Source: Paracoccaceae bacterium (lineage in GTDB: Bacteria; Pseudomonadota; Alphaproteobacteria; Rhodobacterales; Rhodobacteraceae). Taken from it: 33,244 nt of DNA. Shown piece after piece: positions 25,226-32,519 of this stretch. The stretch is from NCBI GenBank assembly GCA_020447005.1, contig JAGRDO010000078.1:1-33244 (forward strand). The letters are read 5' to 3'. The translations under genes and the position numbers were made by a program. Numbering within the stretch: the first letter of the stretch is position 1; the number at the start of each line of letters is the position of its first letter. Below the pieces are notes generated by a model that was not told the DNA's origin, did not search any database, and was given only the letters and a program-made list of their open reading frames with translations.

Positions 25226-26239
25226 ATGAAGCGAATCTATGTCACCGGCGCCGCGGGCTTTATCGGCCATCATCTGTGCGAGTTGCTTCTGGCCGAGGGG
25301 TTCCGCGTGCATGGTTTCGACGGCATGACCGAATATTATGACGTCTCGCTGAAACGCCGCCGCCTTGCACTCTTGCAGCAGCATGAGGGCTTCGGCTTTG
25401 CCGAGGCGATGCTGGAAGACAGCGCGCGTCTTGCCGCCGACATGGCGGCCTTTCGGCCCGATGCCGTCGTCCATCTGGCCGCGCAGGCGGGCGTGCGCTA
25501 TTCGCTCGAAGCGCCGCGCAGCTACCTTTCGTCGAATATCGAGGGCACGTTCAACGTGATGGAAGCCGCCCGCGATTGCGGGGTGAAGCACCTGCTTCTC
25601 GCCTCCACCTCCTCGGCTTACGGCGCCAATACCGAAATGCCCTACCGTGAAACCGACAAGGCCGATACGCAGGTATCGCTTTATGCCGCGACCAAAAAGG
25701 CGACCGAGGCGCTGTCGCATTCATGGGCGCATCTTTACGGCCTGCCGACCACCTGTTTTCGGTTCTTTACGGTCTATGGCCCATGGGGCCGGCCGGACAT
25801 GGCGCCGTTCAAGTTCACCCGCGCCATTCTGGCGGGCGAACCGATCGACGTTTATGGGCACGGCAACATGTTCCGCGATTTCACCTATGTGACCGATCTT
25901 GTCCGCGCGATCCGGCTTTTGATCGATGCGGCACCCGAACGGCCCGGAACGCCTGACCAGATCGCCGAAGGCGACAGCCTTTCACCCGTGGCGCCATGGC
26001 GCATCGTCAATATCGGCAATGGCGAAAAGGTGGCCCTTGGGGATTTCATCGCGGCGATCGAGGCGGCAACAGGCCGCAAAGCTCTTCGTAACCTCATGGA
26101 CATGCAGAAGGGTGACGTTCCGGCGACATGGGCGGATACAACACTTCTTCAGCGTCTGACGGGTTACGGCCCGCAGACGGGCATCCGCGACGGCATGGCC
26201 GCATTCGTTGACTGGTACCGCGATTACTATGGCGTTTGA
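25226..26239 (+). CDS. NAD-dependent nucleotide-sugar epimerase (UDP-glucuronate 4-epimerase type)
   Basis: The product is 337 residues with an extended short-chain dehydrogenase fold. NAD binding is seen at YVTGAAGFIGHHLCELLL. The catalytic Ser/Thr lies in LLASTSSAYGA, and the Tyr and Lys in LYAATKKATEAL. FRFFTVYGPWGRPDMAPFKF and VYGHGNMFRDFTYVTDLV are typical of the UDP-glucuronate/galacturonate epimerase group. It makes a sugar nucleotide for surface polysaccharide. GGGAAG before ATG 25226 decides the start. No other polysaccharide gene is in the window, so this copy stands alone. Confidence 0.9.
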   Translation: MKRIYVTGAAGFIGHHLCELLLAEGFRVHGFDGMTEYYDVSLKRRRLALLQQHEGFGFAEAMLEDSARLAADMAAFRPDAVVHLAAQAGVRYSLEAPRSYLSSNIEGTFNVMEAARDCGVKHLLLASTSSAYGANTEMPYRETDKADTQVSLYAATKKATEALSHSWAHLYGLPTTCFRFFTVYGPWGRPDMAPFKFTRAILAGEPIDVYGHGNMFRDFTYVTDLVRAIRLLIDAAPERPGTPDQIAEGDSLSPVAPWRIVNIGNGEKVALGDFIAAIEAATGRKALRNLMDMQKGDVPATWADTTLLQRLTGYGPQTGIRDGMAAFVDWYRDYYGV

Positions 26240-26255
26240 CGGACGATATTCGCCC

Positions 26256-26284
26256 TTGACGGGGGGCTGGGGGTGGCATACCTA
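26256..26284 (+). promoter_or_regulatory. Promoter of tRNA-Met
   Basis: TTGACG (26256-26261) and TACCTA (26279-26284) are separated by exactly 17 nt. The expected start lies a few bases before the mature tRNA. Confidence 0.65.
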
Positions 26285-26296
26285 CGCCGCCGGTAT

Positions 26297-26373
26297 GGCT
26301 AGGTAGCTCAGCTGGTTAGAGCACATGACTCATAATCATGGGGTCGGCGGTTCAAGTCCGCCTCTAGCCACCA
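26297..26373 (+). tRNA. tRNA-Met (CAT), elongator
   Basis: The cloverleaf is complete over 77 nt, including an encoded CCA. The acceptor GGCTAGG pairs with TCTAGCC (one G-T), the D arm has AGCTCAGCTGGTTAGAGC, the anticodon stem CATGA/TCATG carries the loop CTCATAA, and the T arm is GGCGG-TTCAAGT-CCGCC. The acceptor pairs G1-C72, unlike an initiator, and the body resembles alphaproteobacterial elongator Met rather than the lysidine-modified Ile tRNA. Confidence 0.95.
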
Positions 26374-26556
26374 CACCTCACTGAAATCTCCGATTTCGCA
26401 TCCCGGTTCATCTTTTGATTGTTTCCGGAGAGCCGTTCCCATTCCAAAAGTTGTCCCGACAAATTCCCGATGTGATCACCGCATCGCCACGTTTCCGCCA
26501 CTCTCGGTTGCAAAATGGTTAATACGGGACGGGGCAGAGACAGACAGGATCGGGAA

Positions 26557-26715
26557 ATGAAACTCGCAGCAATCCTTTTCGGGCGTTTTACCTCGGCCAA
26601 GCAGGAACAGCTCGATGCATTCGACTTGCGGCTGATGTCACTCGGCGGCGATGCCAGGAAAAAGGCCCGCAAGATCGCTCCTGCCCTCTTTCACCGCACG
26701 GCCCGGCTTGCCTGA
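26557..26715 (+). CDS. Hypothetical 52-aa basic protein
   Basis: ATG 26557 follows AGGA at 7 nt spacing, and the frame ends at TGA 26713-26715. The product starts MKLAAILFGRFTSAKQEQLD, continues with an acidic-hydrophobic middle, and ends with a basic tail (ARKKARKIAP). It may form one amphipathic helix. No family was recognised. It lies between tRNA-Met and mipZ, convergent with mipZ over 35 nt. ATGGTTAA lies about 35 nt upstream. The 183-nt gap between the tRNA and this gene shows nothing else. Confidence 0.45.
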   Translation: MKLAAILFGRFTSAKQEQLDAFDLRLMSLGGDARKKARKIAPALFHRTARLA

Positions 26716-26750
26716 CCGCGCCTCCGGCCAGGTCTGACGGTCCGGCCGGC

Positions 26751-27560
26751 TCAGAACGCGATCTCGACACCCGGCAGGTTCAATTCGCGCATCAGTTCGC
26801 GCACTTCCTGCCGCGCGGCCACATTGGAGATGTTCAGCTTCTCCACTCCGACGTCACGAAGATCAAGAAGCGTCAGCCCGCGCGGGAAAAGTTCGCGGAA
26901 GATCACACGTTCGGAAAAGCCCGGCGCCACGCGAAAACCGATCCGTTTCGACAATTGCTCGAGTGCCGCGCCCACTTTGCGCTTGTTATGCATCTGCTGG
27001 GCACCCAGGCGGTTGCGCAGAACGATCCAGTCGATCGGTTTCAGCCCCGCCCGCGCCCGCAGTTGCCGGGCATTCCACACCATTTCCGAATAGATCGACG
27101 GCCCGATGACCCGGCTGGTTTCCGGATCGACCCGCGCCAGCAAGTCGAAATCGATGAAACTGTCGTTCAAAGGCGTGATCAGCGTATCGGCCAGCGAATG
27201 GGCAACCTGGCTCAGCCTTGTATGCGACCCCGGGCAGTCGATGATTATGAAATCGGCGTCCTTTTCCAGCCCGGCCACCGCCATTGAAAGCCGCCGGTCA
27301 TAGACGTTTTCGCCCGCGGCCAGCGACGCCTGATCGATCTCGGGCAGGTCGCGATAGTCGGGCGTCGGCAGGTTCAGCCCCTGACGGCGGCTATAGGCGC
27401 GACGGTTTTCAACATAGCGGCCAAAGCTGCGCTGGCGCAGATCGAGGTCGAGCGCGCCAACCTTGTGGCCCATGCGCGCCAGCGCCGTTGCCACATGCAT
27501 GCAAGTCGTCGACTTGCCCGACCCGCCCTTTTCGTTGCCCACAACGATGATATGCGCCAC
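26751..27560 (-). CDS. mipZ: MipZ, division-site-positioning ParA-type ATPase
   Basis: The product is 269 residues. The deviant Walker A VVGNEKGGSGKSTT (residues 11-18 KGGSGKST) with two Lys, LDLDLRQRSFGRYVENRRAY, and the late blocks LITPLNDSFIDFDLL, DWIVLRNRL and VIFRELFPRGLTLLDL are those of Caulobacter MipZ. MipZ binds ParB at the chromosome poles and DNA nonspecifically, and its gradient keeps FtsZ rings at midcell. The start is GTG 27560 with GGGA about 9 nt before it. It has its own transcription unit, since a terminator separates it from rpmE. Confidence 0.93.
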   Translation of the reverse strand: MAHIIVVGNEKGGSGKSTTCMHVATALARMGHKVGALDLDLRQRSFGRYVENRRAYSRRQGLNLPTPDYRDLPEIDQASLAAGENVYDRRLSMAVAGLEKDADFIIIDCPGSHTRLSQVAHSLADTLITPLNDSFIDFDLLARVDPETSRVIGPSIYSEMVWNARQLRARAGLKPIDWIVLRNRLGAQQMHNKRKVGAALEQLSKRIGFRVAPGFSERVIFRELFPRGLTLLDLRDVGVEKLNISNVAARQEVRELMRELNLPGVEIAF

Positions 27561-27592
27561 TGATCTTATTCCCGTCCCGGTTTCGCGGAATC

Positions 27593-27618
27593 AAAAGGCG
27601 CGCTGTTTCCAGCGCGCC
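27593..27618 (-). terminator. Terminator of the rplS-rpmE operon
   Basis: On the minus strand, GGCGCGCTG-GAAA-CAGCGCGCC is a perfect 9-bp stem with a GAAA tetraloop, followed by TTTTGATT. It lies 43 nt after the rpmE stop. Confidence 0.88.
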
Positions 27619-27661
27619 CATACTATATGTTGTGCGCCGCCGCTTGGGAAGCGCAAGTGGC

Positions 27662-27883
27662 TTAGAATCCGAGGCCCGCGTACTTGTTCTTGAACTTCGA
27701 AACGCGGCCGCCGGTATCCATCAGCTTGGCCGAACCGCCGGTCCAGGCAGGATGCGCCGAAGGGTCGATATCCAGCGACATCGAATCGCCGCCCTTGCCC
27801 CAGGTCGACCGGGTCTTGAACGTGGTCCCGTCGGTCAGCTTGACCTCGATCATGTGATAATCGGGATGAATGTCTTTTTTCAT
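27662..27883 (-). CDS. rpmE: 50S ribosomal protein L31
   Basis: The product is 73 residues. It has [19 protein letters not shown] and the family end [12 protein letters not shown], then [12 protein letters not shown]. The zinc-binding Cys pairs are absent, so this is the Cys-free form usual in this group. It follows rplS by 11 nt in the same operon. Confidence 0.95.
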   Translation of the reverse strand: MKKDIHPDYHMIEVKLTDGTTFKTRSTWGKGGDSMSLDIDPSAHPAWTGGSAKLMDTGGRVSKFKNKYAGLGF

Positions 27884-27894
27884 GGTCCCGCTCC

Positions 27895-28266
27895 TCAGGC
27901 TTTTTCTTTGTAATTGGTGACTTCCGCGATCCGGGCGGATTTGCCGCGACGGTCACGCAGGTAGTAGAGCTTGGCGCGGCGGACGCGGCCGCGACGCACG
28001 ACCTCGATCGAATCGATATTGGTCGAATAGAGCGGGAAGACGCGCTCGACGCCCTCGCCGAAGGAAATCTTGCGGACGGTGAACGAGGCCGCCAGCGTAT
28101 CGCCGCCTTTACGCGCGATGCAGACGCCTTCGTAATTCTGGACGCGCGTACGCGTGCCTTCCGTCACCTTGTAGCCGACGCGGACAGTGTCGCCCGCCTT
28201 GAAGTCCGGGATGGACTTGGCCAGAGCGGCAATCTGCTCGGCCTCCAATTGCGCGATCAGGTTCAT
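27895..28266 (-). CDS. rplS: 50S ribosomal protein L19
   Basis: The product is 123 residues. The family core is [53 protein letters not shown] and [18 protein letters not shown]. It sits at the interface of the ribosomal subunits. AAAGGA precedes ATG 28266. It has its own promoter and a leader of about 200 nt, because a gene on the other strand separates it from trmD. Confidence 0.97.
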   Translation of the reverse strand: MNLIAQLEAEQIAALAKSIPDFKAGDTVRVGYKVTEGTRTRVQNYEGVCIARKGGDTLAASFTVRKISFGEGVERVFPLYSTNIDSIEVVRRGRVRRAKLYYLRDRRGKSARIAEVTNYKEKA

Positions 28267-28287
28267 CGCGTGATCCTTTCCAAATGC

Positions 28288-28304
28288 TCGCGGTTACTCC
28301 GCGA
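28288..28304 (-). other. Hairpin in the rplS leader
   Basis: TCGCGG-AGTAA-CCGCGA (minus strand) is a perfect 6-bp stem ending about 21 nt before the rplS start, next to the ribosome site. It could be part of a leader that controls L19 synthesis; this is inference. The rest of the 28305-28479 leader holds GC-rich stretches without a clear gene. Confidence 0.4.
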
Positions 28305-28479
28305 TGGTGTGCGCGCCTCAGAGCTCCGTGTCTTCATCGGGTCCGCCATATGCGCCCGCCGGAGGTCAGGTCATCGTTCCTTGCAATTGCCGCCGCTCGC
28401 CGCCCCGGCCGAAGAAAACAAGGGGCATGGGCCAACAGACAACAAGCCCGGCCGACTCGTCAAAGCCCCGGACGGGCGG

Positions 28480-28508
28480 GGTATAGTTGCAGTGGAGATG
28501 TGGGTCAA
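28480..28508 (-). promoter_or_regulatory. Promoter of rplS-rpmE
   Basis: On the minus strand, TTGACC (28508-28503) is followed after 17 nt by TATACC (28485-28480), a good sigma-70 type pair. The leader would be about 205 nt. Confidence 0.65.
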
Positions 28509-28588
28509 GTGGAGCGTGGGGCACCGGCGGCGAAGGTTCGCCTGATTCCGGTCTGGTAAGTTCTTGTAATGGCGTCTAAACCGCCTGC

Positions 28589-29074
28589 ATGATCCTACTC
28601 GACAACAGCAACATCCGCGTATTGGGTCCGGCGTCAAGCCTTGACTACTTCGATTCCCAAACCGTTGCCCTCCCCCGCGAGGTCACACCACTTGAGATTT
28701 GGAACCTGACCATGAAGGACCCTCGGCCCGTGCTGAGATTTGCCTTCTCCGTCCGAGATGCGATTTCAACCTTGTTCGGGGTCAAGCCCATCCGGGGATT
28801 CAGCGGCAAGACGGCCCAGTCCGCGACTGTCGGCGATCACCTGGACTTTTTCCTGATAGAACACGCCGATGACACGAGCCTGACATTGACCGCCCGGGAT
28901 CGTCATCTCGATGTCATGACCTGCATTTCGACCGATGGGCCGACTGCAACCGTCACCTCGTCGGTAAAGGTTCATAACTGTTTCGGGCATGTCTACATGA
29001 TGCCAGTCGGCATCGCCCATCGGTGGATTGTGCGAAGCATGTTCAAGCGTCTGCAGCGCCGGTTGGCGGCCTAG
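28589..29074 (+). CDS. DUF2867 domain protein
   Basis: The product is 161 residues and matches the style of DUF2867. RPVLRFAFSVRDAISTLFGV and SATVGDHLDFFLIEHADD are followed by LTLTARDRHLDVMTCIST, VKVHNCFGHVYMMPVGIAHR and the end IVRSMFKRLQRRL. The fold is probably a SRPBCC-like helix-grip with a hydrophobic pocket; no function is established. No ribosome site is clear before ATG 28589. The gene lies on the plus strand between trmD and rplS, which are usually adjacent, and its base composition looks less GC-rich than its neighbours, hinting at insertion. Confidence 0.75.
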   Translation: MILLDNSNIRVLGPASSLDYFDSQTVALPREVTPLEIWNLTMKDPRPVLRFAFSVRDAISTLFGVKPIRGFSGKTAQSATVGDHLDFFLIEHADDTSLTLTARDRHLDVMTCISTDGPTATVTSSVKVHNCFGHVYMMPVGIAHRWIVRSMFKRLQRRLAA

Positions 29075-29116
29075 GCGCATCGGCACCGGATATCCCTGTT
29101 GCCCGGGCCGGGGGGG

Positions 29117-29929
29117 TTATTGTGTCGCCTTGTCCTGCAACGCCGCCCACAAATCCGGCCGCCTTTCCCGCGTCAGCCGTTCTGCCTCTGCCCTCCGCCA
29201 TTTCTCCACCTCGGCATGGTTGCCCGAGGTGAGGACCGGGGGGATTTCGCGCCCTTCCCAGTCGGCGGGCCGCGTATATTGCGGATGCTCAAGCAGCCCG
29301 CGGGAATGGCTTTCCTCTTCGGTCGAGGCGGCATTGCCGAGAACACCGGGCAGAAGCCGCACCACGGCATCCAGCATCGCCTGCGCGGCGATCTCGCCGC
29401 CGGTCAGGACGAAATCGCCAAGGCTGACCTCCTCCACCGCGTAGTGATCGAGCACCCGCTGGTCGACACCCTCGAACCGGCCGCAAAGCATCGTGACGCC
29501 CTCGGTCCCCGCCCAAGCACGGGCCATGGACTGATCGAAGGGTTTGCCGCGCGGCGACAGGTAGACGACCGGCCATTTCGCCCGGTCGGGCGACGTGCCG
29601 ATGGCGGCCTGATCGAAGGCGGCGGCAACGACATCGGCACGCAGAACCATGCCCGCGCCGCCACCCGCCGGCGTGTCATCGACATTGCGGTGCCTGCCGA
29701 TGCCAAAGGGACGCAAGGGGATCGTTTCGAGATGCCAAAGCCCCTCGGCAAGCGCCTTTCCGGTCAGGGAAAGGCCGAGTGTGCCCGGAAAGGCCTCGGG
29801 AAAAAGGGTGATGACCCGCGCCATCCACGCGCCTTTCAGCCGGGGATTGTCCGACATGAGTTCTCGCGGCCGCGCGGATGCCGCTATGGAATAGCGGCCA
29901 TGCGATCTGGGTTTTTCGACATCGCTCAC
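29117..29929 (-). CDS. trmD: tRNA (guanine37-N1)-methyltransferase
   Basis: The product is 270 residues. A SPOUT trefoil-knot enzyme methylates G37 next to the anticodon using S-adenosylmethionine. Visible blocks are [63 protein letters not shown] (the cofactor knot) and [18 protein letters not shown] 29929 overlaps the rimM stop by 4 nt. The first 30 or so residues, before [11 protein letters not shown], are longer than in E. coli; ATG in [11 protein letters not shown] is an alternative start. Confidence 0.95.
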   Translation of the reverse strand: MSDVEKPRSHGRYSIAASARPRELMSDNPRLKGAWMARVITLFPEAFPGTLGLSLTGKALAEGLWHLETIPLRPFGIGRHRNVDDTPAGGGAGMVLRADVVAAAFDQAAIGTSPDRAKWPVVYLSPRGKPFDQSMARAWAGTEGVTMLCGRFEGVDQRVLDHYAVEEVSLGDFVLTGGEIAAQAMLDAVVRLLPGVLGNAASTEEESHSRGLLEHPQYTRPADWEGREIPPVLTSGNHAEVEKWRRAEAERLTRERRPDLWAALQDKATQ

Positions 29930-30432
29930 TCGGTCTCCTCCGGGGGATCGGCGATGATCCGTCCGGTCGCCAGATCGATGGTCGGCACGACCGCGCGGGT
30001 GAAGGGCAAAAGCAGGGCCGTCTTTCGCCCCGGAACGAAAATTTCAAGAATGTCGCCAGCGCCGTGATTGTGGATGGCGCGCAGCGTGCCAAGCCTGCCA
30101 CCGCCGGTATCGAAAACCTCAAGCCCGATCAGGTCGGTGTGGTAGAATTCGTCATCGGGCAGGTTGGGCAGCTTGTCGCGATCGGCGAAAAGCTCGGTCC
30201 CGCGCAGGGCGTCCGCCTCTTCCTTGCTGCCGATGCCGGAAAGGCGGGCGGCAAAACCGTTGTTGATGGTGCGCGTGATGCGCAGCGTGAAGCTGCGCCT
30301 GCCGTCCGAGGTATAAAGCGGTGCATAGGCGGCGATCGCCTCGGGCTGGGCGCAGTAGCTTTTCAGCCGCACCTCACCCGCGACGCCGAAGGCCCCCGCG
30401 ATCGCTCCGACGCAGACGCGGTCAGTTGGCAT
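29926..30432 (-). CDS. rimM: Ribosome maturation factor RimM
   Basis: The product is 168 residues. The N-terminal barrel [20 protein letters not shown] and the PRC-barrel region with [32 protein letters not shown] and [12 protein letters not shown] are clear. It assists 30S head assembly and binds S19. ATG 30432 lies inside the 3' end of a 50-codon gene, overlapping it by 11 nt, and its stop overlaps trmD by 4 nt, so the three are translationally coupled. Confidence 0.94.
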   Translation of the reverse strand: MPTDRVCVGAIAGAFGVAGEVRLKSYCAQPEAIAAYAPLYTSDGRRSFTLRITRTINNGFAARLSGIGSKEEADALRGTELFADRDKLPNLPDDEFYHTDLIGLEVFDTGGGRLGTLRAIHNHGAGDILEIFVPGRKTALLLPFTRAVVPTIDLATGRIIADPPEETE

Positions 30433-30574
30433 CGGGAAGCTCCGCGCAATCGGCCGCCACTGTCGCGGCGACCGGTTTTGGCACAAGGATGCGATCGGTC
30501 TTCATACCCAGCCAGAAGGCCCCCGCGCAAAGCGCGAAGGTGATGATCCGGCGCAAGAAGAAACCGATAAGCAT
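30422..30574 (-). CDS. 50-aa single-pass membrane protein between rpsP and rimM
   Basis: ATG 30574 lies 14 nt after the rpsP stop, and the frame ends at TGA 30424-30422, overlapping the rimM start by 11 nt. The product has a basic-hydrophobic N-terminus ([20 protein letters not shown]), the motif [10 protein letters not shown] and a tail with one Cys ([10 protein letters not shown]). It should be an inner-membrane protein with one span. Stop/start overlaps on both sides of the rpsP-rimM-trmD operon indicate that it is translated. From memory, similar short frames exist at this place in other Rhodobacterales; no function is known. The ribosome site is weak, which suggests coupling to rpsP. Confidence 0.6.
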   Translation of the reverse strand: MLIGFFLRRIITFALCAGAFWLGMKTDRILVPKPVAATVAADCAELPDAN

Positions 30575-30588
30575 GAGTTTTCAGCGTC

Positions 30589-30987
30589 TTATTCGCTGGC
30601 CGCGTCTTCCGCGGGCGCTTCTGCCGGGGTGGCGGTGGCTTCTGCGGCCTTGGCCGATTTCGCGGCCTTTTCTTCGGCGCGCTTCTTGGCCTTGTCGCCC
30701 GGTTCGGCTTTTTTCATGTTGGCGCGGGTGGCCTTTTCACGGACACCGGCGGCTTCCAGCATGCGGGCGATGCGGTCGGTCGGCTGGGCGCCTTGCGAAA
30801 TCCAGTGCTGGACGCGTTCGACATTCATCTTCACGCGGTCTTCGCTGTCTTTGGGCAACAGGGGATTGTAGGTGCCGAGCTTCTCGATGAAGCGGCCATC
30901 GCGCGGCATGCGGCTGTCGGCGGCAACGATCGAGTAGAAGGGGCGTTTTTTGGAACCCCCACGGGCGAGGCGGATCTTCATAGCCAT
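30589..30987 (-). CDS. rpsP: 30S ribosomal protein S16
   Basis: The product is 132 residues. The S16 core is residues 1-80, with [37 protein letters not shown] and [20 protein letters not shown]. Residues 80-132 are an Ala/Lys/Glu-rich tail, common in alphaproteobacteria. AAAGGAG before ATG 30987 is strong. It is first in the rpsP-(50 aa)-rimM-trmD operon. Confidence 0.96.
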   Translation of the reverse strand: MAMKIRLARGGSKKRPFYSIVAADSRMPRDGRFIEKLGTYNPLLPKDSEDRVKMNVERVQHWISQGAQPTDRIARMLEAAGVREKATRANMKKAEPGDKAKKRAEEKAAKSAKAAEATATPAEAPAEDAASE

Positions 30988-31014
30988 TTGGTGTCTCCTT
31001 TGATTGGCTTAGAA

Positions 31015-31030
31015 ACAGGCAAGCGCCTGT
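31015..31030 (-). terminator. Terminator after the chorismate mutase gene
   Basis: On the minus strand, ACAGGC-GCTT-GCCTGT is a perfect 6-bp stem followed by TTTCT, starting 11 nt after the chorismate mutase stop and ending about 28 nt before rpsP. It may allow read-through into rpsP. Confidence 0.6.
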
Positions 31031-31040
31031 CATTCCTTGG

Positions 31041-31337
31041 TTATTTTTGCAGTCTTTCGTGATGCCTGATGACTTCGGAGATGATGAAGCTCAGGAATTT
31101 CTTGGCGAATTCGGGGTCGAGATCGGCCTCCAGCGCCATGCGCTGGAGCCGCTCGATCTGCTGGCTTTCGCGCAGGGGATCGGAGGGGGGCAGGTCGTGT
31201 TCGGCCTTGAGCCGGCCCACGGCCTGGGTGTGCTTGAACCGTTCGGCGAGCGTATAGACAAGGATCGCGTCAAGCCGGTCGATGCTGTCGCGATGCCCCT
31301 TGAGGAGGGTTGCGGCGAGAGTTGCGGTATCACTCAT
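31041..31337 (-). CDS. Chorismate mutase, AroQ class
   Basis: The product is 98 residues, all-helical. It converts chorismate to prephenate for phenylalanine and tyrosine. Residues matching the E. coli P-protein active site are Arg in HRDSIDRLDAI, Arg in LAERFKHTQ, Lys in GRLKAEHDL, and Asp and Arg in SDPLRES. It lacks prephenate dehydratase or dehydrogenase domains and a signal peptide, so it is a stand-alone cytoplasmic mutase. It lies upstream of rpsP, a common order in this group. Confidence 0.92.
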   Translation of the reverse strand: MSDTATLAATLLKGHRDSIDRLDAILVYTLAERFKHTQAVGRLKAEHDLPPSDPLRESQQIERLQRMALEADLDPEFAKKFLSFIISEVIRHHERLQK

Positions 31338-31421
31338 CTGGGCCTCCGGCGGGGGTTTGGGGCGTCAAAACGGTGTCGGTTCGGCGTATGTTTCGCGTAG
31401 TACTTGCGTAGCTACAGACCG

Positions 31422-31500
31422 CGCGGGGCATTAATCCCGCGGCAGGGTTGCCCCGGGGCGCTGCCCCGGACCCCGAGGTATTTCGGCCACGATGAAAGAG
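31422..31500. repeat. GC-rich intergenic repeat with two hairpins
   Basis: CCGGGGC-GCT-GCCCCGG (31453-31469) is a perfect 7-bp stem-loop, followed by the string GGACCCCGAGGTATTT and a GATGAAAG end. I recall near-identical strings scattered between genes in many Rhodobacterales genomes. A second stem, CGCGGG...CCCGCG, lies at 31422-31441. It occupies the gap between the GNAT genes and chorismate mutase and may also stop transcription. Confidence 0.55.
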
Positions 31501-31502
31501 GG

Positions 31503-31898
31503 TCATGCGCGCGCCTCCCGGCCCGGGGGGCGCCAGCGGTTGACGATCCTAAAGACATCGGTGCGGTGCGGGCCTTCGTTGCGCGCGCCGAGCCGCGGGG
31601 CCACGCGTTCGGACGGCGTGCTGGCCGGGTCGATCAGGCTTCTCGGCGGGCCGAGGCCCAGAGTGTCACGGGCCCGGTTTCGCGCGGCCAGCGCGGCCTC
31701 GGCCGCGTAGCCCCGGAGCGTCCATTGGCCCGCCTGCATGGCGATGCCGGCCGAGGCATATTCGCGGTCTCTGGGACCGCCGGGGAAGCGCGCGGCATCG
31801 GTGGCGCAAACGTCCATGAAGGCATCGGCATGGGCATCGCTGACCGGCCCGAGGGTCAGCCGGTCGCTGGTGATGGTGGGCGCGCCGTTGCGGAACAT
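31503..31898 (-). CDS. GNAT acetyltransferase with internal deletion, probably inactive
   Basis: The product is 131 residues. The N-terminal third (SDRLTLGPVSDAHADAFMDV, then QWTLRGY) and the C-terminal part (AAEAALAARNRARDTLGLG, SLIDPASTPSERVAPRLGA) match the ends of a RimJ/RimL-type GNAT. Aligned with the upstream paralogue, about 43 residues between two Gly-Tyr positions are missing. That removes the central strands and the front half of the acetyl-CoA loop. The frame is otherwise intact. The start overlaps the previous stop (TGATG), so the two are coupled. Acetyl-CoA binding is unlikely. Confidence 0.75.
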   Translation of the reverse strand: MFRNGAPTITSDRLTLGPVSDAHADAFMDVCATDAARFPGGPRDREYASAGIAMQAGQWTLRGYAAEAALAARNRARDTLGLGPPRSLIDPASTPSERVAPRLGARNEGPHRTDVFRIVNRWRPPGREARA

Positions 31899-32407
31899 CA
31901 GGCAAGCCCCCTCAGATCGTGCACGATCACCACGTCGCCCGGATCGGTGCCCTTGCCGTCGGGGTCGATGGTGCCGCCGAGCCTTTGGCCGAGGGCGATG
32001 GAGCGGGCATTCGCCGGATCGACGATGTTGATCAGCCGGTCCCAGCCAAGGTTTTGCCGTGCCCAGGTCATGACGGCGCGGGCGGCTTCGGCGGCATAGC
32101 CCTTGCCTTCGGCTTCGGGCACGGTGAACCATCCGAGTTCGGGTTCGGGGTAGCCTTCGGGTTCATAGATGCCGACCTCGCCGACATAGGCGCCGGTCAC
32201 GCGGTCGTCGAGGCCGAAGGGGCCGTAGCCCTTGAGCGGCCAGAGCGCCACGTCGGCGGCCCAGTGGCGATAGGCCCCGGCCCGGTCCATCATGCCGCGT
32301 TCATGCACCGAACGCGGCGAGGCGAAGAAGGCGGCCCAATGTTCGAAATCGGCAAGGCGCGGGGCGCGAAGGGTGAGGCGTTCGGTGTGAAGGGTGGGAG
32401 GGGTCAT
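31898..32407 (-). CDS. GNAT-family N-acetyltransferase (RimJ/RimL type)
   Basis: The product is 169 residues. LHTERLTLRAPRLADFEHW opens the fold. GEVGIYEPEGYPEPELGWFT is the central strand pair, VPEAEGKGYAAEAARAVMTW is the acetyl-CoA pyrophosphate loop and helix, and IVDPANARSIALGQRLGG is the last conserved block. It transfers acetyl from acetyl-CoA to an amine, commonly a protein N-terminus; the substrate is unknown. ATG 32407 follows GGGGGCGG; a longer frame upstream is GC-hairpin DNA. It is followed by a shortened paralogue. Confidence 0.9.
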   Translation of the reverse strand: MTPPTLHTERLTLRAPRLADFEHWAAFFASPRSVHERGMMDRAGAYRHWAADVALWPLKGYGPFGLDDRVTGAYVGEVGIYEPEGYPEPELGWFTVPEAEGKGYAAEAARAVMTWARQNLGWDRLINIVDPANARSIALGQRLGGTIDPDGKGTDPGDVVIVHDLRGLA

Positions 32408-32420
32408 CGGCCGCCCCCTT

Positions 32421-32468
32421 GCGCGCGCCGGGGCGCGCGCGGCGCCCGTTCCGCCCCCCGCGGGGCGG
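32421..32468. other. Two GC-rich hairpins between ffh and the GNAT gene
   Basis: GCGCGCGCC-GG-GGCGCGCGC (32421-32440) and CCGCCCC-CCGC-GGGGCGG (32451-32468) are perfect stem-loops within the 112-nt gap. No T-run follows, so rho-independent termination of ffh is only possible. Confidence 0.45.
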
Positions 32469-32519
32469 GCGTTTCGTGCCCTCCCCGTCGGGTCGGGCGC
32501 TGGAAGGGCGCGCGAATGG

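Noticed and set aside
26297..26373. tRNA-Ile2 (lysidine-modified CAT) or initiator tRNA
   Set aside because: The acceptor and body match elongator Met. The initiator would lack the G1-C72 pair.
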